From Pseudomonas fluorescens NCIMB 11764 (lineage in GTDB: Bacteria; Pseudomonadota; Gammaproteobacteria; Pseudomonadales; Pseudomonadaceae), in assembly GCF_000293885.2 (NCBI RefSeq), contig NZ_CP010945.1, forward strand, positions 496,001 through 560,000: a stretch of DNA of 64,000 bases, written 5' to 3'. Positions 46,449-54,794 of the stretch are shown piece after piece. A program made the position numbers and the translations under genes. The notes beneath the pieces were generated by a model that saw only the letters and a program-made list of their open reading frames with translations, did no database searches and was not told where the DNA came from. Within the stretch, counting starts at the first letter, position 1; each line of letters begins with the position of its first letter.

Positions 46449-46467
46449 TTGGTTCTGTGTACCTGCA

Positions 46468-47412
46468 TCAGGCGTTGGCAGTACGCCGGTCTTCCCGGGG
46501 GCAACGGGCAAACCGCGCCCGATAACTGCGGGTGAAATACGACGGTGATTCAAACCCGCACGCGATACTCACCTCCAGCACACTCATATTGGTCTGACGT
46601 AATAACTGCCGCGCCTTCTCCAGCCTTAATCGCAGGTAGAAATTGCTCGGCGTGTCGTTCAGGTGCAACCGAAACAAACGCTCCAGCTGCCGCCGCGTCA
46701 CTTTGATCGATTCCGCAAGCTCCAGCGTGGTCAGCGGCGGCTCACTGTGCTGTTCCATCTCGCCGATGACGTGAACGAGCTTCTTGTTGCTGATGCCATA
46801 CCGCGTGGCGACTTCCATGCGTTGGTGGTCTTTGCGCGGGCGGATACGGCCGAGTACGAATTGTTCGCTGACCTGGATCGCCAGTTCCGGGCCGTGGGCC
46901 TGGGCGATGAGGTCGAGCATCAGGTCGATGGACGCGGTGCCACCGGCGGAGGTGATGCGCCGACGGTCAATCTCGAACAGCTCCTGGGTGACGCTGAGCT
47001 GTGGATAAGACTCCTTGAAGGCGTCGATGGCTTCCCAGTGCAGGGTCAGGCGATGACCGTCGAGCAGGCCGGCTTCGGCAAGGACGAAACTGCCGGTGTC
47101 GATCGCGCCGAGGGTCACGCCTTCGTTGTCCAGTCGGCGCAGCCAGTGCTCCAGTGCCGGGGTGGCGAATTTCAGCGGTTCGAAGCCGGCGACCACCAAC
47201 AGCGTCGCACCTTTCTTCAGCGGCTCCAGTGCCGCATCGGCGTTGACCGACATGCCGTTACTGGCCAGCACCGCCCCGCCGTCTGCGCTCAGCACATGCC
47301 AGCGATACAGCTCGCCGCGAAAGCGATTGGCGACCCGCAGCGGCTCGATTGCCGAGATAAAGCCGATGGCCGAGAAACCCGGCATCAACAAGAAGTAGAA
47401 ATCCTGGGACAT
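46468..47412 (-). CDS. cdhR: Carnitine-responsive activator CdhR (GATase1-like AraC family)
   Basis: 314 residues from the ATG at 47412; an in-frame GTG at 47457 would add 15 residues and cannot be excluded. The N-terminal DJ-1/PfpI-like domain (FYFLLMPGFSAIGFISAIEPLRVANRF, DTGSFVLAEAGLLDG) is followed by a C-terminal AraC HTH pair (LTTLELAESIKVTRRQLERLF and MSVLEVSIACGFESPSYFTRSYRARF). In P. aeruginosa CdhR activates caiX-cdhCAB in response to carnitine, and here it is divergent from that operon, with a perfect direct repeat between them. Confidence 0.93.
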   Translation of the reverse strand: MSQDFYFLLMPGFSAIGFISAIEPLRVANRFRGELYRWHVLSADGGAVLASNGMSVNADAALEPLKKGATLLVVAGFEPLKFATPALEHWLRRLDNEGVTLGAIDTGSFVLAEAGLLDGHRLTLHWEAIDAFKESYPQLSVTQELFEIDRRRITSAGGTASIDLMLDLIAQAHGPELAIQVSEQFVLGRIRPRKDHQRMEVATRYGISNKKLVHVIGEMEQHSEPPLTTLELAESIKVTRRQLERLFRLHLNDTPSNFYLRLRLEKARQLLRQTNMSVLEVSIACGFESPSYFTRSYRARFARCPREDRRTANA

Positions 47413-47480
47413 GGAGCGCACTCGGTTGGCGGCTGGCGTGTGATGTTGATACGCCACTTGCGCGCGGCATTCAAGAGCAC

Positions 47481-47515
47481 AGGTCGCCGCAGTGCAAGAG
47501 CTGGTCGCCGCAGTG
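47481..47515 (+). promoter_or_regulatory. Candidate CdhR operator: perfect 14-bp direct repeat, 21-bp period
   Basis: GGTCGCCGCAGTGC occurs at 47481-47494 and again, identically, at 47502-47515. A 21-bp period (two helical turns) is typical of AraC-family operators. It is in the 194-bp gap between the divergent cdhR and caiX, about 92 bases before caiX. Confidence 0.7.
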
Positions 47516-47606
47516 CGCTTTGACGGGCCTCAAGCTGCGTAACTTGGCATCACCGGCGCACAAAGACGACCGGACCCACAATAACGAACTGCCGAGGAAA
47601 CCTGAG

Positions 47607-48551
47607 ATGAAACGACTGATCAGCAGCTGTGTTCTTGCACTCAGCGGTACCGCTTTCCTGAGCGCCAGCGTCATGGCCGCCGAACCCGCTTCTTGCCAGA
47701 ACGTCCGCATGGGCGTGGTGAACTGGACCGACGTGATCGCCACCAGCGCCATGACCCAGGTCTTGCTCGATGGCCTCGGCTACAACACCAAACAAACCAG
47801 CGCGTCCCAGCAAATCATTTTCGCCGGGATCCGCGACCAGCGCCTGGATTTGTTCCTGGGCTACTGGAACCCGCTGATGACGCAAACCATCACGCCTTTC
47901 GTCGACGCCAATCAGGTCAAGGTCCTTGAAGCGCCAAGCCTGAAAGACGCCCGCGCCACTCTCGCCGTACCGACTTATCTCGCCGACAAGGGCCTGAAGA
48001 CTTTTGCCGACATCGCCAAGTTCGAAAAAGAACTGGGCGGCAAAATCTACGGCATCGAGCCCGGTTCGGGCGCCAACACCCAGATCAAGGCGATGATCGC
48101 CAAGAACCAGTTTGGCCTCGGCAAGTTCCAGTTGGTCGAGTCCAGCGAGGCCGGCATGCTCGCCGCGGTGGACCGCGCCGTGCGCCGCAAAGAAGCCGTG
48201 GTGTTCTTCGGCTGGGCGCCGCACCCGATGAACGTCAACGTGCAGATGACTTACCTCACCGGCAGCGACGACGCGCTGGGCCCGAACGAGGGCATGGCCA
48301 CGGTCTGGACCGTCACCTCGCCGAACTACGCGCAGCAGTGCCCGAACATCGGCAAGTTGCTCAGCAACCTGACCTACACCGCCGAAGACGAGAGCCGGAT
48401 GATGCAGCCGCTGCTGGATCACAAGGACGCCTTCGAATCAGCGAAGCAATGGCTGAAAGATCACCCGCAAGACAAACAACGCTGGCTGGAAGGTGTGACC
48501 ACCTTCGATGGCAAACCGGCGGCTGACAATTTGAAACTGACCAGCAAATAA
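47607..48551 (+). CDS. caiX: Carnitine-binding periplasmic protein of a quaternary-amine ABC transporter
   Basis: 314 residues with a signal peptide (about 1-23, cleavage after VMA). The OpuAC-type fold is shown by VVNWTDVIATSAMTQVLLDGLGY, FLGYWNPLM, KIYGIEPGSGANTQIKAMI, VFFGWAPHPMN and QRWLEGVTTFDGKPA. Several tryptophans (W near 37, 80 and 205) suit a cation-pi cage for trimethylammonium ligands. No permease or ATPase gene is adjacent; in P. aeruginosa CaiX works with the shared Cbc permease. It starts the cdhCAB operon. Confidence 0.92.
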   Translation: MKRLISSCVLALSGTAFLSASVMAAEPASCQNVRMGVVNWTDVIATSAMTQVLLDGLGYNTKQTSASQQIIFAGIRDQRLDLFLGYWNPLMTQTITPFVDANQVKVLEAPSLKDARATLAVPTYLADKGLKTFADIAKFEKELGGKIYGIEPGSGANTQIKAMIAKNQFGLGKFQLVESSEAGMLAAVDRAVRRKEAVVFFGWAPHPMNVNVQMTYLTGSDDALGPNEGMATVWTVTSPNYAQQCPNIGKLLSNLTYTAEDESRMMQPLLDHKDAFESAKQWLKDHPQDKQRWLEGVTTFDGKPAADNLKLTSK

Positions 48552-48626
48552 ACCCCGATTGAACCACCGACTCGCAGCCCTACGGGGCTGCGAACGGAAT
48601 CATCACGCCTGCAAGGAACCCGCCTC

Positions 48627-49514
48627 ATGAACCACGACGTCATCATCACCTGCGCACTTACCGGTGCTGGCGACACGACCAGCAAAAGCCCACACGTGCC
48701 GGTCACCCCGAAACAAATCGCCGCTGCTGCCGTGGAAGCCGCCAAGGCCGGCGCCACCGTGGTCCACTGCCACGTGCGCAACCCCGAAACCGGCAAATTC
48801 AGCCGTGACGTGGCGCTGTACCGCGAAGTGATGGAGCGCATCCGCGAGGCCGACGTCGACATCATCGTCAACCTCACCGCCGGCATGGGCGGTGACCTGG
48901 AAATCGGCGCCGGCGAGAACCCGATGGAGTTCGGTCCGAACACCGATCTGGTCGGTCCACTGACCCGCCTGGCCCACGTCGAAGAACTGCTGCCGGAAAT
49001 CTGCACCCTCGATTGCGGCACCCTGAACTTCGGCGACGGCGACACCATTTACGTGTCCACTCCGGCGCAGTTGCGTGCTGGCGCCAAACGCATTCAAGAG
49101 CTGGGCGTGAAGGCCGAGCTGGAAATCTTCGACACCGGTCACCTGTGGTTCGCCAAACAGTTGATCAAGGAAGGCCTGCTCGACGACCCGCTGTTCCAGC
49201 TCTGCCTGGGCATCCCGTGGGGCGCGCCGGCGGATACCACCACCATGAAAGCCATGGTCGACAACCTGCCGGCAAATGCCGTGTGGGCCGGTTTCGGCAT
49301 CGGTCGCATGCAGATGCCGATGGCGGCGCAAGCGGTGCTGCTGGGGGGCAACGTGCGGGTCGGTCTGGAAGACAACATCTGGCTGGACAAGGGTGTGCTG
49401 GCAACCAACGGCCAACTGGTCGAACGCGCCTCGGAAATCCTCAGTCGCCTCGGCGCCCGGGTTCTGACGCCGGCGGAAGGCCGGGCAAAAATGGGCCTGA
49501 CCAAGCGCGGTTGA
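48627..49514 (+). CDS. cdhC: Dehydrocarnitine cleavage enzyme (BKACE family)
   Basis: A 295-residue zinc TIM-barrel enzyme of the beta-keto acid cleavage family. HVRNPETG in VVHCHVRN carries the two zinc His residues, followed by [11 protein letters not shown] and the C-terminal [14 protein letters not shown]. With acetyl-CoA it cleaves 3-dehydrocarnitine into glycine betaine-CoA (betainyl-CoA) and acetoacetate. It lies 75 bases after caiX. Confidence 0.93.
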   Translation: MNHDVIITCALTGAGDTTSKSPHVPVTPKQIAAAAVEAAKAGATVVHCHVRNPETGKFSRDVALYREVMERIREADVDIIVNLTAGMGGDLEIGAGENPMEFGPNTDLVGPLTRLAHVEELLPEICTLDCGTLNFGDGDTIYVSTPAQLRAGAKRIQELGVKAELEIFDTGHLWFAKQLIKEGLLDDPLFQLCLGIPWGAPADTTTMKAMVDNLPANAVWAGFGIGRMQMPMAAQAVLLGGNVRVGLEDNIWLDKGVLATNGQLVERASEILSRLGARVLTPAEGRAKMGLTKRG

Positions 49515-49532
49515 TCCCGACACCTTTCCCCC

Positions 49533-49624
49533 TGTGTGAGCGAACCTGCTCGCGATGACGTCGGTAAAACCGAAACATCATCTGCGACAGGAATACCGCC
49601 ATCGCGAGCAGGCTCGCTCACACA
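49533..49624. repeat. REPIN (family TGTGTGAGCGAACCTGCTCG) between cdhC and cdhA
   Basis: TGTGTGAGCGAACCTGCTCG and an inverted GCGAGCAGGCTCGCTCACAC. It sits inside the carnitine operon. Confidence 0.85.
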
Positions 49625-49655
49625 GTTTTTTCCGAGCCAAATTCAGGTAATCGCC

Positions 49656-50621
49656 ATGACTTTTATCACCGAAATCAAAACCTTCGCCGCCCTGGGCAGC
49701 GGTGTCATCGGCAGCGGCTGGGTCTCCCGTGCTCTCGCCCACGGCCTCGACGTGGTGGCCTGGGACCCGGCGCCCGGTGCCGAAGCCGCCCTGCGCAAAC
49801 GCGTCGCCAATGCCTGGGGCGCGCTGGAGAAACAAGGCCTGGCGCCCGGTGCTTCGCAAGATCGCCTGCGCTTTGTCGCGACCATCGAAGAGTGTGTTCG
49901 CGATGCCGATTTCATTCAGGAAAGCGCCCCGGAACGCCTCGATCTGAAACTGGAACTGCACAGCAAAATCAGCGCGGCGGCCAAGCCCGATGCCTTGATC
50001 GGCTCCAGCACTTCGGGCCTGTTGCCGAGCGAGTTCTACGAGAGCTCGACCCACCCGGAACGCTGCGTGGTCGGCCACCCGTTCAACCCGGTTTATCTGT
50101 TGCCCCTGGTGGAAGTGGTCGGCGGCAGGAACACTGCCCCGGAAGCCGTTCAAGCCGCCATGAAAGTCTACGAATCCTTGGGCATGCGTCCGCTCCATGT
50201 GCGCAAGGAAGTGCCAGGATTCATCGCCGACCGTTTGCTCGAAGCACTGTGGCGCGAGGCGCTGCACCTGGTCAACGACGGTGTGGCGACCACCGGTGAA
50301 ATCGACGACGCGATCCGTTTTGGCGCGGGTCTGCGCTGGTCGTTCATGGGCACCTTTTTGACTTACACCCTGGCCGGCGGCGATGCCGGCATGCGGCACT
50401 TCATGGCGCAGTTCGGGCCGGCGTTGCAATTGCCGTGGACGTACCTGCCAGCACCGGAACTGACCGACAAGTTGATCGACGATGTGGTGGACGGCACCAG
50501 TGATCAGTTGGGCAAGCACAGCATTTCCGCGCTGGAGCGCTATCGTGATGATTGCTTGCTGGCGGTGCTGGAAGCAGTGAAAACCACCAAAGAGAAGCAT
50601 GGGATGGCCTTCGCCGACTAA
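49656..50621 (+). CDS. cdhA: L-carnitine dehydrogenase
   Basis: 321 residues from the ATG at 49656; frames upstream run through the REPIN. It is a 3-hydroxyacyl-CoA-dehydrogenase-like enzyme with the Rossmann motif [60 protein letters not shown] and [20 protein letters not shown]. It oxidises carnitine to 3-dehydrocarnitine with NAD, upstream of CdhC in the pathway. Confidence 0.95.
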   Translation: MTFITEIKTFAALGSGVIGSGWVSRALAHGLDVVAWDPAPGAEAALRKRVANAWGALEKQGLAPGASQDRLRFVATIEECVRDADFIQESAPERLDLKLELHSKISAAAKPDALIGSSTSGLLPSEFYESSTHPERCVVGHPFNPVYLLPLVEVVGGRNTAPEAVQAAMKVYESLGMRPLHVRKEVPGFIADRLLEALWREALHLVNDGVATTGEIDDAIRFGAGLRWSFMGTFLTYTLAGGDAGMRHFMAQFGPALQLPWTYLPAPELTDKLIDDVVDGTSDQLGKHSISALERYRDDCLLAVLEAVKTTKEKHGMAFAD

Positions 50622-50632
50622 CCACCGCTCTC

Positions 50633-50661
50633 TGTAGGAGCCGGCTTGCTGGCTCCTACAG
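50633..50661. repeat. Single REP (family TGTAGGAGCCGGCTTGCTGGCTCCTACA)
   Basis: One palindrome, TGTAGGAGCCGGCTTGCTGG with CTCCTACA at the right, between cdhA and cdhB. Confidence 0.8.
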
Positions 50662-50688
50662 GTTCTTATTACTTCAGGACCTGATCCC

Positions 50689-51165
50689 ATGCCCGCGCTT
50701 ACGACTTACAGCACCACAATCATCCCCGACTGGGTCGACTACAACGGCCACCTGCGCGACGCCTTCTACCTGCTGATTTTCAGCTACGCCACCGACGCAC
50801 TGATGGACCGTCTGGGCATGGACAGCGACAACCGCGAAGCCAGCGGCAGCTCGCTGTTTACCCTCGAACTGCACCTCAACTACCTGCACGAAGTGAAGCT
50901 CGGCGCCAACGTTGAAGTGCACACCCAGATCATTGCTCACGACAGCAAACGCCTGCACCTCTATCACAGCCTGCATCTGGTCGGCGATGACAAGGAACTG
51001 GCGGGCAACGAACAAATGCTGCTGCACGTCGACCTCGCAGGACCGCGTTCCGCGCCGTTCAGCGAAGCAACGCTGGAAAAGCTGCAAGCCATCGTTGCCG
51101 AACAAACCGACCTGCCTGCCCCTGCCTGCATTGGCCGAGTGATCGCTCTACCTACAAAAAAATAA
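50689..51165 (+). CDS. cdhB: Thioesterase CdhB (hot-dog fold), glycine betaine-CoA hydrolase
   Basis: 158 residues of the 4HBT-type hot-dog fold. The active-site region is PDWVDYNGHLRDAFYLLIFS (Asp and His), with LEVHTQIIAHDSKRLHLYH (read as two short motifs) in the central sheet. It releases glycine betaine from betainyl-CoA made by CdhC. It is 27 bases downstream of a REP and 13 bases upstream of the dioxygenase gene. Confidence 0.92.
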   Translation: MPALTTYSTTIIPDWVDYNGHLRDAFYLLIFSYATDALMDRLGMDSDNREASGSSLFTLELHLNYLHEVKLGANVEVHTQIIAHDSKRLHLYHSLHLVGDDKELAGNEQMLLHVDLAGPRSAPFSEATLEKLQAIVAEQTDLPAPACIGRVIALPTKK

Positions 51166-51178
51166 CAAGGAGATCACC

Positions 51179-52342
51179 ATGAACACCGCCGCTGCGTTTG
51201 CCGACTTTCGTACTTATCCGTTGATCAGCGCGCTGAGTGGCGTGCAGGCCTTGGCGGATCGCATTCTTGTGACATGGGCGGATACCCGTGTCAGCCCCTT
51301 TCATCATCAATGGCTGCGGGACAACTGCCCGTGTCCGCAATGCGTCTACACCGTGACCCGCGAGCAGGTACTGGAAATCGTCGATGTGGCTGAGGACCTG
51401 ACGGCGGCAAATGCGCGTGTCGATGCTGAAGGTTGCCTGCGTGTCGATTGGCAGGACGGCCACCAGAGTCGCTTTGATCCAGGCTGGTTGCGGGCCCACG
51501 CCTATGACGACGAATCCCGCGCCGAACGCCGGGCCGGCAAGCCAAAATCCCGGCTGTGGAAAAGCAACTTGTCGCTGCCGGTGTTCGACTATCAAGCGCT
51601 GATGAATGACAACGATGCCTTGTTGCAATGGCTGCTGGCGGTGCGCGATATCGGCCTGACTCAAGTGCGCGGCGTGCCCACCGAACCCGGTTCGCTGAAG
51701 CTGATCGCACAGCGTATTTCCTTCATCCGCGAGAGCAATTTCGGTGTGTTGTTCAACGTGCAGTCCAAGGCCGATGCCGACAGCAACGCCTACACCGCTT
51801 TCAACCTGCCATTGCACAGCGACCTGCCCACCCGGGAGTTGCAACCGGGACTGCAATTTCTGCATTGCCTGGTCAATGACGCGGACGGTGGCGAGAGTAT
51901 TTTTGTCGACGGTTTTGCAATTGCCCACGCGTTGCGCGAGGAAGATCCCGAGTCGTTCAAGGCCTTGTGTGAAATCCCTGTGGAGTTTCGCAACAAGGAC
52001 CGTCACAGCGACTACCGCTGCCTCGCGCCGATCATCGCGCTGGATGCGTTGGGGCAGGTGTCGGAAATCCGTATGGCGAACTTTTTGCGTGGGCCGTTTG
52101 ATGCATCGGTGGATGAGATGCCCAGGTTGTATCGCGCTTACCGGCGCTTCATCGCGATGACTCGCGAGGCGCGATTCCGGGTGATGACACGGCTTAATCC
52201 GGGGGAGATGTGGTGCTTTGATAACCGCCGCACCCTTCACGCACGCAACGCCTTCGACCCCGCCAGCGGCGCCCGGCATTTTCAGGGGTGCTATGTCGAT
52301 CGGGATGAGTTGCTCTCGCGAATCCTCGTGTTACAGCGTTAA
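51179..52342 (+). CDS. Gamma-butyrobetaine dioxygenase (hydroxylase)
   Basis: 387 residues. An N-terminal DUF971/zinc-like domain has WLRDNCPCPQCV (three Cys of the zinc site; a His is in FHHQWLRDN). The C-terminal TauD-like dioxygenase domain carries the iron triad: H-S-D in NLPLHSDLPTREL and the distal His in CFDNRRTLHARNAF, with the 2-oxoglutarate-binding Arg near GARHFQGCYVDRDE. It converts gamma-butyrobetaine to L-carnitine with Fe(II), 2-oxoglutarate and O2. Being 13 bases after cdhB, it feeds the carnitine pathway directly. RBS AAGGAG is ideal. Confidence 0.9.
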   Translation: MNTAAAFADFRTYPLISALSGVQALADRILVTWADTRVSPFHHQWLRDNCPCPQCVYTVTREQVLEIVDVAEDLTAANARVDAEGCLRVDWQDGHQSRFDPGWLRAHAYDDESRAERRAGKPKSRLWKSNLSLPVFDYQALMNDNDALLQWLLAVRDIGLTQVRGVPTEPGSLKLIAQRISFIRESNFGVLFNVQSKADADSNAYTAFNLPLHSDLPTRELQPGLQFLHCLVNDADGGESIFVDGFAIAHALREEDPESFKALCEIPVEFRNKDRHSDYRCLAPIIALDALGQVSEIRMANFLRGPFDASVDEMPRLYRAYRRFIAMTREARFRVMTRLNPGEMWCFDNRRTLHARNAFDPASGARHFQGCYVDRDELLSRILVLQR

Positions 52343-52356
52343 ACCGCGTCATCGTT

Positions 52357-52453
52357 CATCGCGGGCACGCCACGCTCCCAGAGGTTGCGCGGCGTTCGCC
52401 AAACCGGTGGTGCCCCCCCGATTCTGTGGGAGCGTGGCTTGCCCGCGATGGCG
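52357..52453. repeat. REPIN-like inverted repeat (family CATCGCGGGCAAGCCACGCTCCCA)
   Basis: CATCGCGGGCACGCCACGCTCCCAG at the left and TGTGGGAGCGTGGCTTGCCC-GCGATG at the right (written broken for length) are inverted copies bracketing about 45 bases after the dioxygenase stop. Confidence 0.75.
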
Positions 52454-52491
52454 TCCGCCCATACAACACAAAAACCCCGTATTCACAGACA

Positions 52492-52526
52492 AAAAAAACC
52501 CCGATCAAGCCGTGACAGGATCGGGG
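52492..52526 (-). terminator. Rho-independent terminator on the minus strand, possible end of a small RNA
   Basis: On the minus strand CCCCGATC...GATCGGGG with a 13-base loop is followed by eight T residues. No annotated leftward gene ends here, because gbdR ends at 53096. The region 52527-52737 upstream of it (on the minus strand) could encode a small RNA of about 200 bases; otherwise I see nothing in this gap (52454-52737). Confidence 0.6.
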
Positions 52527-52737
52527 TAGAAGGTACTGTTGAGGAGCCGTTGCGCGAGGGTGACCAAACCGTCGAGGAGCCAGCTGAATCCAGTGTGCCC
52601 ACTCTCCCCTCTCGCAAGTTAGCCGAAAACGACCTGTTCATAGGTATTGCGGCCATTGCGACAAATCGTCCTTGCCGCCACCCCGTACCCCTACGAGAAT
52701 CGAACCACGACACCGTTCCCTGAAGAAGGATTGCGTC

Positions 52738-53001
52738 ATGATGCACGCCGATTTGATTGACCAGGAAGACCTGTTGGGCCAACTGAAATCGTTGGGTTTT
52801 CAAGTACCGAACGGCTCCACGGCCGAGCAGGCTTGCGAGTGTGCGGTGCGGGGCTTGAATGATGAGCGGGCGATGACACTGCGGACTATGGTCAAGCAGA
52901 TGTATACCAGCAGCGCGACCATCCTGCCGGCGGTGCGCCAGGCCATCGACAAGCAATTGTTGCCGGCATTGGCGGAGTACCAGCAAAGCCGTAGCGCCTG
53001 A
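52738..53001 (+). CDS. Small conserved protein of unknown function upstream of gbdR
   Basis: An 87-residue protein with GAAGGA seven bases before the ATG. It is helical and acidic at the N-terminus (HADLIDQEDLLGQLKSLGF), with two Cys (EQACECAVRGL) and a basic helix TLRTMVKQMY. No membrane segment or signal peptide is present. A hypothetical gene of similar size occupies the same place beside gbdR in P. aeruginosa. Function unknown. Confidence 0.75.
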   Translation: MMHADLIDQEDLLGQLKSLGFQVPNGSTAEQACECAVRGLNDERAMTLRTMVKQMYTSSATILPAVRQAIDKQLLPALAEYQQSRSA

Positions 53002-53006
53002 TAAAA

Positions 53007-53078
53007 GATCAAACGATCGCAGCCTTCGGCAGCTCCTACACCGATCTTTGCAGGAGCTGCCGAAGGCTGCGATCTTTT
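53007..53078. repeat. Inverted repeat (family GATCGCAGCCTTCGGCAGCTCCT), convergent gap
   Basis: GATCGCAGCCTTCGGCAGCT and its complement AGCTGCCGAAGGCTGCGATC form a long perfect stem with a loop of about 20 bases, between the small gene and gbdR. It likely acts as a bidirectional terminator. Confidence 0.85.
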
Positions 53079-53095
53079 TCCAAAGGCGCCTCGGT

Positions 53096-54199
53096 TTAGA
53101 GCCTTACGCTGGCAAACGTCGACTCATTGCGCGCCTGACTCAGCGCCGACAACGGCCCGGACAAAGGCGACAGCACCAATGCTTGCGGCAGCGGCATCAT
53201 CGCCACTTGTTGCGTGGTGTTGGAGCCTACGCGTTCGTCACGCGGCGGAATGCCGAAGTATTCGCGGTAGCACTTGGAGAAGTGCGGCGTGGACACGAAG
53301 CCGCATACTGACGCCACTTCGATGATCGACATCGGCGTTTGCTTGAGCAATTGCCGGGCGCGGATCAAACGCAGTTTCAGGTAGTAACGCGACGGCGAGC
53401 AATGCAGGTATTTCTGGAACAACCGCTCGAGTTGTCGACGGGACACGGCGACGTACACCGCCAGTTCGTCGAGGTCGATCGGCTCTTCAAGGTTGGCTTC
53501 CATCAGCGCAACGATTTCCTGCAACTTCGGCTGGTTGGTACCGAGCATGTGCTTGAGTGGCACGCGCTGGTGATCCTGTTCGTTACGGATGCGCTCGTAG
53601 ACGAACATTTCCGAGATCGCAGCCGACAGTTCACGACCGTGATCGCGACTGATCAGGTGCAGCATCATGTCCAGCGGCGCGGTGCCGCCGGAGCTGGTGA
53701 AACGGTTACGGTCGAGGGTGAACAAACGGGTGCTCATGGCCACGCGCGGGAAGGCTTCCTGCATAGCGGCCAGGCATTCCCAGTGCACGCTGCAATCAAA
53801 ACCGTCCAGCAGGCCGGCACAGGCCAGGGCCCAGCTGCCGGTACAAACCGCACCGAGGCGCTTGGACTGACGCGCCTGGCTTTGCAGCCACGACACGTGC
53901 TCGCGGGTTACGGTGCGCTGGATGCCGATACCGCCGCAGACAATGATGGTGTCCATGGAGGGTGCTTTGTGCATCGAGGCGTCGGGGGTGATCTGCAGAC
54001 CGTCACTGGCCCAGACCTGGCCGCCGTCGACGGTGAGCGTGGTCCAGCGATACAGCTCGCGACCGGACAATTGGTTGGCCATACGCAGGGGCTCTACGGC
54101 GGAGGCCAGAGAAATCAGCGTGAAATTGTCCAGCAGCAGAAAGCCGATGGATTGAGGCGCACGGTTCTGGGGTTGAGCCCCGGAGTTGAACGTCGTCAT
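53096..54199 (-). CDS. gbdR: Glycine betaine-responsive activator GbdR (GATase1-like AraC family)
   Basis: 367 residues. The N-terminal DJ-1/PfpI-like sensor domain (QSIGFLLLDNFTLISLASAVEPLRMANQLSG, read as FLLLDNFTLISL plus EPLRMANQ; GAVCTGSWALACAGLLDGFD) is followed by a C-terminal AraC DNA-binding domain (LDELAVYVAVSRRQLERLFQKYL and MSIIEVASVCGFVSTPHFSKCYREYF). It senses glycine betaine and dimethylglycine and activates gbcA, gbcB, the dgc and sox operons and choXWV. The upstream gap of nearly 600 bases suggests a long leader or complex control. Confidence 0.95.
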   Translation of the reverse strand: MTTFNSGAQPQNRAPQSIGFLLLDNFTLISLASAVEPLRMANQLSGRELYRWTTLTVDGGQVWASDGLQITPDASMHKAPSMDTIIVCGGIGIQRTVTREHVSWLQSQARQSKRLGAVCTGSWALACAGLLDGFDCSVHWECLAAMQEAFPRVAMSTRLFTLDRNRFTSSGGTAPLDMMLHLISRDHGRELSAAISEMFVYERIRNEQDHQRVPLKHMLGTNQPKLQEIVALMEANLEEPIDLDELAVYVAVSRRQLERLFQKYLHCSPSRYYLKLRLIRARQLLKQTPMSIIEVASVCGFVSTPHFSKCYREYFGIPPRDERVGSNTTQQVAMMPLPQALVLSPLSGPLSALSQARNESTFASVRL

Positions 54200-54646
54200 C
54201 GCGGTATCTCCTCACACAAAGCGGGTGATGGCCTCAGGCGGAGGCTCTTGTTATTGCCATCGTTCTCGCATGGGAGACGGGCTTTGTAATGACAGAGCAA
54301 TTGCCATGCCTAAAATTGAATGCGCGTTCAATAACTCCTGAAAACGACGTCGCGGCGTGTCTATATAAGCCGCGTCGCGAGTAGGGGTTATACGTATCAG
54401 GAAGGGCAGCAAGCGCTCTGCTCCGTTGCGTGTGAGCAGATCGGTAGCACTTGTGGGAACAGGGCTGCGGCGCCCCTGAAAAGAGTGTCACCGCAAGCAC
54501 GAGAGACGAACGGTCAGGGCCGGTTTGGATCCCTGGCTTGATACACGTGGCTTATCTGTAAGCGACGCGCCAAAACGTGGCGCGTTTCAATTCCTGTGTT
54601 CACTTAGCGCGCAGTTTTGACTGGTCTGGTGTGGCAGAAACCGTCC
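54200..54646. other. Long gbdR upstream region without a convincing gene
   Basis: The region shows no protein-like reading frame. It contains two stem-forming segments: GTCGCGGC...GCCGCG around 54350-54380 and ACGCGCCA-AAACG-TGGCGCGT at 54565-54585, the latter followed by TTCAATTCC. It probably holds the gbdR promoter and leader; a small RNA cannot be excluded. Confidence 0.4.
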
Positions 54647-54781
54647 TGTGGCGAGGGAGCTTGCTCCCGATGGGCTGCGTCAGCAGCCCCAAACCCTGCG
54701 ACCGCATTCTTTCAGGTACACCGCAGTCGCCGGTCTTGCGACTGCTGCGCAGCCGAGCGGGAGCAAGCTCCCTCGCCACAG
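54647..54781. repeat. REPIN (family A) between sdaB and gbdR
   Basis: TGTGGCGAGGGAGCTTGCTC at the left and GAGCAAGCTCCCTCGCCACA at the right; its right end lies 13 bases from the sdaB stop. Confidence 0.9.
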
Positions 54782-54794
54782 GGTCGACGCGGTT

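Noticed and set aside
54234..54500. An 88-codon minus-strand frame upstream of gbdR
   Set aside because: The product shows no protein-like pattern, no ribosome site is present, and it overlaps strong stems.
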